Shown here piece after piece: positions 58,605 to 64,000 of a stretch of 64,000 nt of DNA (position 1 is the first letter of the stretch; the number at the start of each line of letters is the position of its first letter). This DNA is from Desulfonatronum lacustre DSM 10312. GTDB taxonomy: Bacteria > Desulfobacterota > Desulfovibrionia > Desulfovibrionales > Desulfonatronaceae. The position numbers and the translations under genes are program-made. The notes beneath the pieces are model-generated. The model ran no database searches. It had not been told where the DNA came from and was given only the letters and a program-made list of their open reading frames with translations. Location: assembly GCF_000519265.1 (NCBI RefSeq), contig NZ_KI912608.1, forward strand, positions 2,203,313-2,267,312, given 5' to 3'.

Positions 58605-61544
58605 ATGCCCCACGATTTCACGTTGCTCAAGGAAACCTTCATCACCGAACTTCAGTCCCGGGCCTTTCTGTATCGCCACGACCGAACCGGGGCCAGACTG
58701 TTGTCCCTGGTCAATAACGACGAGAACAAGGTTTTCGGGATCAGTTTTCGGACCCCGCCGGCCGACTCCACCGGGGTGGCGCATATCCTGGAGCATTCCG
58801 TGTTGTGCGGGTCGCGCAAATACCCCGTGAAGGAGCCGTTCGTCGAGCTGCTCAAAGGCTCGCTGCAAACTTTTTTGAACGCCTTCACCTATCCGGACAA
58901 AACCTGTTATCCCGTTGCCAGCCAGAACAGCAAGGATTTTTACAACCTGATCGACGTCTATCTGGACGCGGTCTTTCATCCCCGTCTGACCCCGGAGGTC
59001 TTCGGCCAGGAGGGCTGGCATTACGAAGTGGACGCGGACGGAGCCTTGTCCATCCAGGGCGTGGTCTATAATGAAATGAAGGGCGCCTACGCCTCCCCCG
59101 ACGGCCTGCTGTCCGAATACTCCCAGCAATCACTTTTTCCGGACACCACCTACGGACTGGATTCCGGAGGCAACCCGGAACGCATCCCGGAGTTGACCTT
59201 CGAGCAATTTCTCGACTTCCATCGGCGCTACTATCATCCTTCCAACGCGTTCATTTATTTTTCCGGTGACGACGACCCAGAGCAGCGGCTGGCCCTGATC
59301 AGCGAAGCCTTGCGCGAGTTCGACCGCCTGGAGGTGGATTCCCACGTTCAGCGCCAAGCTCCATTTACCGCGCCGACCCGTCAAACCCGTGGATATCCGG
59401 TCAGCGCCGGGGAAAAGAGCGACGGTCAGGCCATGCTCACCCTGAACTGGGTGGTGGGAGACGCCCTGGACGTGCGCGACGCCTTGGCCTGGCAGATTCT
59501 GGAATTCCTGCTGGTGGAGATGCCCTCCTCGCCCTTGCGCAAGGCATTGATCGACTCCGGCCTGGGCGATGATCTGGCCGGGGTCGGTCTGGAGGCGGAG
59601 CTGCGCCAGCTTTATTTTTCCACGGGTCTGCGAGGGATGCGGGTGGAGGACGCCGACCGGGTGGAGAGCCTGATCCGGGAGACACTGGCAGAGCTGGTTC
59701 GCGACGGCGTCCCCGCGGATCTGATCGAGGCGGCCCTGAACAGCGTGGAGTTCCGGTTGCGCGAGCGCAACAGCGGACGCTTTCCACGTGGCTTGGCGGT
59801 CATGCTTCAGGCCTTGATCCTCTGGCTGCACGACGCCGACCCCCTGGAAGGGCTGGCCTTTGAAGCGGATCTGAAGCGGCTGAAGGAGGATCTCCTGTCC
59901 GGGAAACGCATCTTCGAGACCATGATCCAGGACCGACTGCTGGACAATCCGCACCATGGCATCGTGCTCCTGACGCCGGACCCCGCACTGGGCGAAAGAA
60001 TGCGCCGGGACGAGGAAGCGCGGCTGGCCGAGGCCCGGGCCTGCCTGGACGCGGCGGGTTTGGAGGCTGTTCGGCGACAAACGGAAAAGCTCAAAGCCTG
60101 GCAGGAAACTCCGGATTCGCCGAGGAGTTTGGCGACCATTCCGGGGCTGACCCGGGCCGATCTGGACCACTCCGGCAAGCACATTCCGCGGGCCGACCTG
60201 GACTGGGACGGCTGCCGCGTCCTGTTTCACGACCAGTTCACCACCCGCATCGTCCACCTGGAACTGGGGCTGGATCTGCGTCGTTTGTCCCCGGAAGACC
60301 TGCCCCACGCCGCCCTGCTGGGCAAGGTTCTGGTGGAGATCGGCACGGAAAAGGAAGATTACGCCGCCCTGGCCACCCGGATCAGTCGCAAAACCGGCGG
60401 GATCTGGCCGGAGTTGTTCACCTCGTCGAAACGCGCCGCGGATGACGATGATCCCGCGGCGTGGCTTTTCCTGCGAGGCAAGGCCATGGACCACGGGGTG
60501 GATGAGCTGCTGGCCATTTTCACCGATATGCTGCTGGCGCCGGCCCTGGATGACCGTCGCCGCTTCACCCAGCTCATCCTGGAAGAAAAGGCCGGATTTG
60601 AGAGAATGCTCATCCCTCGCGGCCATACCCTGGTCAACACCCGACTGCGGGCCGGTTTTTCCCTCGCGGACCAGGCCGGGGAGCAGATGAACGGCATTTC
60701 CTATCTCTTCTTTCTTCGGAAGTTGATCCAGGAAGTCGAAACCGACTGGGAACGGGTCCAAGACCGGTTGCGATCCGTTTTGGGTCGCCTGTTGGACAGG
60801 ACCTCGATGGTGGTCAACGTGACCACGGAACAGGAGCTTTTCACCGCCATGGAGCCGAAGCTCAAGAGCTTTTTGGACGGTCTACCAAGCCGCGCAACCG
60901 TCGAATCACTCAATTCCGCCTGGAAGCTTCTGCCGGCTGAGAAAGGCGAGGCCCTGACCATCCCCGCGCCGGTGAACTACGTGGGCAAGGGAGCACGGGC
61001 TCCCAAGGATCTGCCTTGTTCCCTGGGCGCGCTGATGGTGGTGACCCGGTACCTGCGTACAGCGTGGCTCTGGGACCGGATTCGGGTCAAAGGCGGGGCT
61101 TACGGCGCGTTTTGCATTTTCGACGCCTTGAGTCGCGGGCTGACCATGGTTTCCTATCGGGACCCAAATATCGTCAAAACCTTGGAGGCCTTCGACACAA
61201 CGGCCGGCTATCTGCGCACGAACCCCATCGGCGAGGACGAGTTGAACAAGGCCGTGGTCGGGGCCATCGGCGATCTGGACGCTCACCTGCTGCCGGACGC
61301 CAAAGGCCATGTCTCTCTGCGCCGCTTTCTGACCAACCAGGACGACGCGTTCCGCCAACGGGTCCGCGAGGAAATCCTGGCTTGCTCCGCGGCGGATTTT
61401 CGGGCCGTGGCCGACGTCCTGGACGCCTTCGGCGAACAGGGCCGGGTGGTGGTCATGGGCGGGGAGACGGCCCTCAACGAGGCGGCCGCCTCGCAAACAG
61501 GCCGCGACCTGCTCCAGGATTTGCGTACGACCAGTGTCCTCTGA
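58605..61544 (+). CDS. M16C metallopeptidase (PreP/Cym1-like presequence protease family)
   Basis: 979 residues, the full length of the family (two halves forming a closed chamber). The inverted zinc motif H-x2-E-H is in HILEHSVLCGS at about residue 59, with the distant Glu in NEMKGAY about 80 residues later. The C-terminal half has the family blocks RVKGGAYGAFC and SYRDPN. It digests unstructured peptides in the cytoplasm. Start at 58605 with GGGAG; no signal peptide. It is divergent from adk. Confidence 0.92.
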   Translation: MPHDFTLLKETFITELQSRAFLYRHDRTGARLLSLVNNDENKVFGISFRTPPADSTGVAHILEHSVLCGSRKYPVKEPFVELLKGSLQTFLNAFTYPDKTCYPVASQNSKDFYNLIDVYLDAVFHPRLTPEVFGQEGWHYEVDADGALSIQGVVYNEMKGAYASPDGLLSEYSQQSLFPDTTYGLDSGGNPERIPELTFEQFLDFHRRYYHPSNAFIYFSGDDDPEQRLALISEALREFDRLEVDSHVQRQAPFTAPTRQTRGYPVSAGEKSDGQAMLTLNWVVGDALDVRDALAWQILEFLLVEMPSSPLRKALIDSGLGDDLAGVGLEAELRQLYFSTGLRGMRVEDADRVESLIRETLAELVRDGVPADLIEAALNSVEFRLRERNSGRFPRGLAVMLQALILWLHDADPLEGLAFEADLKRLKEDLLSGKRIFETMIQDRLLDNPHHGIVLLTPDPALGERMRRDEEARLAEARACLDAAGLEAVRRQTEKLKAWQETPDSPRSLATIPGLTRADLDHSGKHIPRADLDWDGCRVLFHDQFTTRIVHLELGLDLRRLSPEDLPHAALLGKVLVEIGTEKEDYAALATRISRKTGGIWPELFTSSKRAADDDDPAAWLFLRGKAMDHGVDELLAIFTDMLLAPALDDRRRFTQLILEEKAGFERMLIPRGHTLVNTRLRAGFSLADQAGEQMNGISYLFFLRKLIQEVETDWERVQDRLRSVLGRLLDRTSMVVNVTTEQELFTAMEPKLKSFLDGLPSRATVESLNSAWKLLPAEKGEALTIPAPVNYVGKGARAPKDLPCSLGALMVVTRYLRTAWLWDRIRVKGGAYGAFCIFDALSRGLTMVSYRDPNIVKTLEAFDTTAGYLRTNPIGEDELNKAVVGAIGDLDAHLLPDAKGHVSLRRFLTNQDDAFRQRVREEILACSAADFRAVADVLDAFGEQGRVVVMGGETALNEAAASQTGRDLLQDLRTTSVL

Positions 61545-61715
61545 TTACGGCATGAGTGGTTCAGCAAGAATGAAGACGTGTTCAATGATTACCCGAGAGA
61601 CGAGGCACGATCATGCGCCGCCGGTTTTCCACCTTGACTTCATCCGGAGTCCTGCCATAATGCTTTCAGGCAAGTTCTTTTTTACACAATCCCACGAAAA
61701 AGGAGGTGAATCACG

Positions 61716-62111
61716 ATGAAAAAGTCTATCATTTCGATTTTGGCCGCGGTTGCTCTGGTGTTCGCATTTGTTCTGCCGAACCTGAACGCCGCCGACGTAC
61801 CTGGCGACGACTACATGATCCCCAAGCCTGGCGGAGATTATGAGCCGAAGCAACAGTCCATTCCCTTCCCGCACTCCGTGCATGCGGACATTGATTGCTA
61901 CGACTGTCACCACACCGGAGACGTCAATGAAGGCTGTATGGACGCCGGCTGTCACGACCTGATCTACCCGGAGACGCCCGAAGAGCGCAGAGACATTCTC
62001 TACTTTGAGAAGGCCTATCACGATTCGTGCATTGGTTGTCACCGCGACCTGCGTCAGCAGGAACTGCCCACCGGTCCAGTGGCCTGCACCGGTTGTCACC
62101 CCAGGGACTAA
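61716..62111 (+). CDS. Tetraheme cytochrome c3 (type I)
   Basis: 131 residues: signal peptide (MKKSIISILAAVALVFAFVL, cleavage after LNA), sixth-ligand HSVH, then heme motifs CYDCHH, C-x4-CH (CMDAGCH), CIGCH and CTGCH. This periplasmic electron hub shuttles electrons from hydrogenases and formate dehydrogenases to Hmc, Tmc and other complexes. A strong AAAGGAGG site precedes it. Unlike TmcA it is less acidic and has one CX4CH heme, so it is the general c3, not part of a complex. Confidence 0.93.
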   Translation: MKKSIISILAAVALVFAFVLPNLNAADVPGDDYMIPKPGGDYEPKQQSIPFPHSVHADIDCYDCHHTGDVNEGCMDAGCHDLIYPETPEERRDILYFEKAYHDSCIGCHRDLRQQELPTGPVACTGCHPRD

Positions 62112-62247
62112 TCGTTTTCCCTGACGGCTTCCGCAATTCAGGAGGGGCCGCGGTCAGCCGCGGTCCCTCTTGTTTTTTGCGGTGGTCATGGTTTATGCAG
62201 ACGCTGTCCAAGACGCAACGACCGTCACTTTTGCCAAGGAAGGGACC

Positions 62248-63972
62248 ATGCCCAGTGCCGCCAAAGACGAAATCATCGACCTGACCGACATCGTTGAAGA
62301 GGGTCACCCCGAAACGCCGAACCTCAAGACCGCCAAGCCTTCCGCCGCGACGGACGAAACCCTGGACGATCTGGATCTGGAAAGGGAAATCGACCAGATT
62401 TTCGCGGACCTTGGCCCCCCCGAGAAGGATGGTCAGGGTGGCGCGTCAGGCAAGAAAGGCGAACCGGACTCGGATACGCTGGACCTGGACGACCTGTTCG
62501 AGGACAAGGGCGACCAAGCCCCGGAGGCTTCGGACCAGACTGACGGCATGTCCGCTGGTGAAGATTCGGCCCTGGATTTCGGGGAGGATTTCGAAAAATT
62601 ATTCGATGAGGACGCCCAACCGAAACAAAAGAACGAACGGGATTCAGACGCGTCCACCGAGGCTGCGCCGCAATCGACGGATGAACCGGACTGGTTGGCG
62701 GAACTGGACGGTCTGGGTCTGGACGAGGCCAAGCCCGAAACGGCGAGTGCCCCGACGGCCACTTCAGTTGATGTCTCGCCGGATCTCTCGGATGCCGCGA
62801 CCGCTGACTCCGAAATGAAGGCTGAAACAGACCTTCAGGACGTGCCGGAAACAGATCCGGAGTCAGGCTTGGAACCGGAAACCGCCCTGGAAACGGACCT
62901 GGGCACGACCGATGAAGTCCTTGAAGACGTTGCCTCCATTACCGAGAAAACCGCAAACCAGGACCCCGCCTTGGACGAGGCCTCCACGCCCAAGGCAGCC
63001 TCGCCTGAATCCGTTTTACAGCGTCTGCAAGAATTTGAAGATCGTTTGGCCGCTTTGGAAAATCGGGAGTCGCCCCAAGTCGACGTCCCTGAACCTGATC
63101 TGGACGGCCTGCTGGTCCAAATGGACCAGCGAATAGACGAACGTGTCGGGTCGCGGGTGGACTCCGTGCAACGGACGGTGGACGGCATGGCGGAACAAAC
63201 GGAGACCGCCGTCGCCAAACTCGTCGACGCCGAACTGGCCAAACTTTCCGAGTCCATGTCCGCTGAGGTCGAGCAGCGACTGAAAGAACGCCTTGAAGAG
63301 AGCTTTGCGGAGCACTTGGAAAAACGGCTGGAAGAATACAAGGCGTCCATCCAGGAAGACATCGCACAAAAGCTTGCGTCCTCATTGGATGAACTGAAAC
63401 AAGACGACGGCGATCAACCGGAAGACCCGCGAATAGCCGAACTCGCCGCGGGCCAGGATGCGCTCAGGGAACGGATTGAGGAATTGGCCCAGAGTCAGGT
63501 CGCTGCCTCCGCCCCGGAGGAAAATCCGGACGAATCACTTGCTTCCACGCTTCAGGAGCGGGAAGACCATCTCGAAGCGCGCCTTTTGGAGACGATCCGT
63601 CAAGAAATGGGGAGCATGCGCGAGGACTGGGACGGGCAGAAGAACGCCCTGGCCAAGGACCTGGAAAACTCCTTGAACTACTGGGCCAAACTCCAAGACA
63701 AGTTCAAGGCGTTACAGGGTGAATGGCAAGCCCTGCGTCAGGAACAGGAATCGCCCCGGACCGGCGAGCAGGAAGCGGACGTCGCCGCGTTCCCGGATGG
63801 ATGGCGGGATGAACTGGCCGCGCTGCTGGACGAGCGTTTGGGATCCTTGCGGACGGAGCTGCGAAGAGAACTGACGGACGAGATGGACAAGGCCGTCCCG
63901 CTGGCCGCCGCGCGGATCATCCGTGAAGAAATCCAGGCCATGAGCCGGGAAGAGGAAGAGGCTGAACAATAG
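62248..63972 (+). CDS. Large acidic protein with C-terminal coiled coil, unknown
   Basis: 574 residues. Residues 1-255 are extremely rich in Asp/Glu/Ser/Thr/Pro and probably disordered, with a short repeated motif like LDLDDLFEDK and LDFGEDFEKLFDED. Residues 256-574 form long helices with heptads (RLQEFEDRLAALEN, EQRLKERLEESFAEHLEKRLEEYK), ending IIREEIQAMSREEEEAEQ. No membrane helix or enzyme motif. Start at 62248 after AAGGAAGGG; an earlier in-frame Met gives an unlikely N-terminus. It follows cytochrome c3 by 136 bases. It may be a scaffold or polar-organising protein, which is speculation. Confidence 0.8.
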   Translation: MPSAAKDEIIDLTDIVEEGHPETPNLKTAKPSAATDETLDDLDLEREIDQIFADLGPPEKDGQGGASGKKGEPDSDTLDLDDLFEDKGDQAPEASDQTDGMSAGEDSALDFGEDFEKLFDEDAQPKQKNERDSDASTEAAPQSTDEPDWLAELDGLGLDEAKPETASAPTATSVDVSPDLSDAATADSEMKAETDLQDVPETDPESGLEPETALETDLGTTDEVLEDVASITEKTANQDPALDEASTPKAASPESVLQRLQEFEDRLAALENRESPQVDVPEPDLDGLLVQMDQRIDERVGSRVDSVQRTVDGMAEQTETAVAKLVDAELAKLSESMSAEVEQRLKERLEESFAEHLEKRLEEYKASIQEDIAQKLASSLDELKQDDGDQPEDPRIAELAAGQDALRERIEELAQSQVAASAPEENPDESLASTLQEREDHLEARLLETIRQEMGSMREDWDGQKNALAKDLENSLNYWAKLQDKFKALQGEWQALRQEQESPRTGEQEADVAAFPDGWRDELAALLDERLGSLRTELRRELTDEMDKAVPLAAARIIREEIQAMSREEEEAEQ

Positions 63973-64000
63973 TTAAAATACGGGAGGGCCATCCGGTTTT

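Overview
The window (about 64 kb, GC-rich) comes from a sulfate-reducing bacterium, almost certainly of the order Desulfovibrionales. It carries three hallmarks of that group: the Hmc complex (hmcA end to hmcF, 3-5807), the Tmc complex (21582-25366) and an Orange-Protein (ORP) type cluster with its sigma-54 activator (10138-15274). It also has a tetraheme cytochrome c3 (61716) and many Fe-S and CCG-domain proteins. I cannot fix the genus.

Layout. 1-7271: hmc operon, a double universal stress protein and a CheY-like receiver. 7615-9564: a soluble receiver-PAS-kinase. 9607-13252 (minus): degenerate receiver, NifX-like proteins and two Fe-S MinD/Mrp ATPases. 13253-13960: repeat-rich spacer. 13961-15274: sigma-54 regulator. 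15473-18430: small Gly-rich protein, universal stress protein, CoA-disulfide/persulfide reductase with rhodanese. 19060-25366: sensor kinase with two periplasmic heme-c motifs, then tmcA-tmcD-tmcC-tmcB. 25629-27555 (minus): a third cytochrome-b/CCG-protein pair, in which the CCG protein has an in-frame UGA (selenocysteine candidate). 27859-35702: two Rrf2 regulators, a sulfide:quinone reductase-like flavoprotein, DUF1641 protein, receiver and two PAS kinases. 35735-40241 (minus): MerA-like flavoprotein, TVP38 membrane protein, ArsS radical SAM, peroxidase-like protein, DUF547 (arsenosugar-type cluster). 40660-45412: molybdopterin oxidoreductase divergent from an Fe-S subunit and a TauE/SafE permease, with a broken nuoA-like gene between. 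45494-53423: membrane protein, PhnD-like lipoprotein, Cys-rich histidine kinase, receiver, PEP-synthase-like enzyme, phosphatase/YkgJ fusion. 53635-63972: mtgA, rdgC, tRNA-Thr, coiled-coil membrane protein, mqnA, adk, M16C protease, cytochrome c3, acidic coiled-coil protein.

The theme is periplasmic electron transfer into membrane cytochrome-b/CCG modules (Hmc, Tmc and the selenoprotein pair), surrounded by redox signalling. Four kinases next to these modules share a PAS domain with an invariant four-cysteine signature (C-x29/30-C-x10-C-x2-C). The most notable single item is the UGA at 26136-26138: it sits exactly where HmcF and TmcB have the Cys of the E-C-G-H motif and is followed at the right distance by a bacterial SECIS-like hairpin with a GGU loop. 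Non-coding surprises are a four-copy repeat family with GTAACTACTCAG ends and different interiors, a second two-copy repeat family just upstream of start codons, and candidate sigma-54 promoters in the ORP region. No CRISPR array, rRNA, transposase or phage gene was seen.
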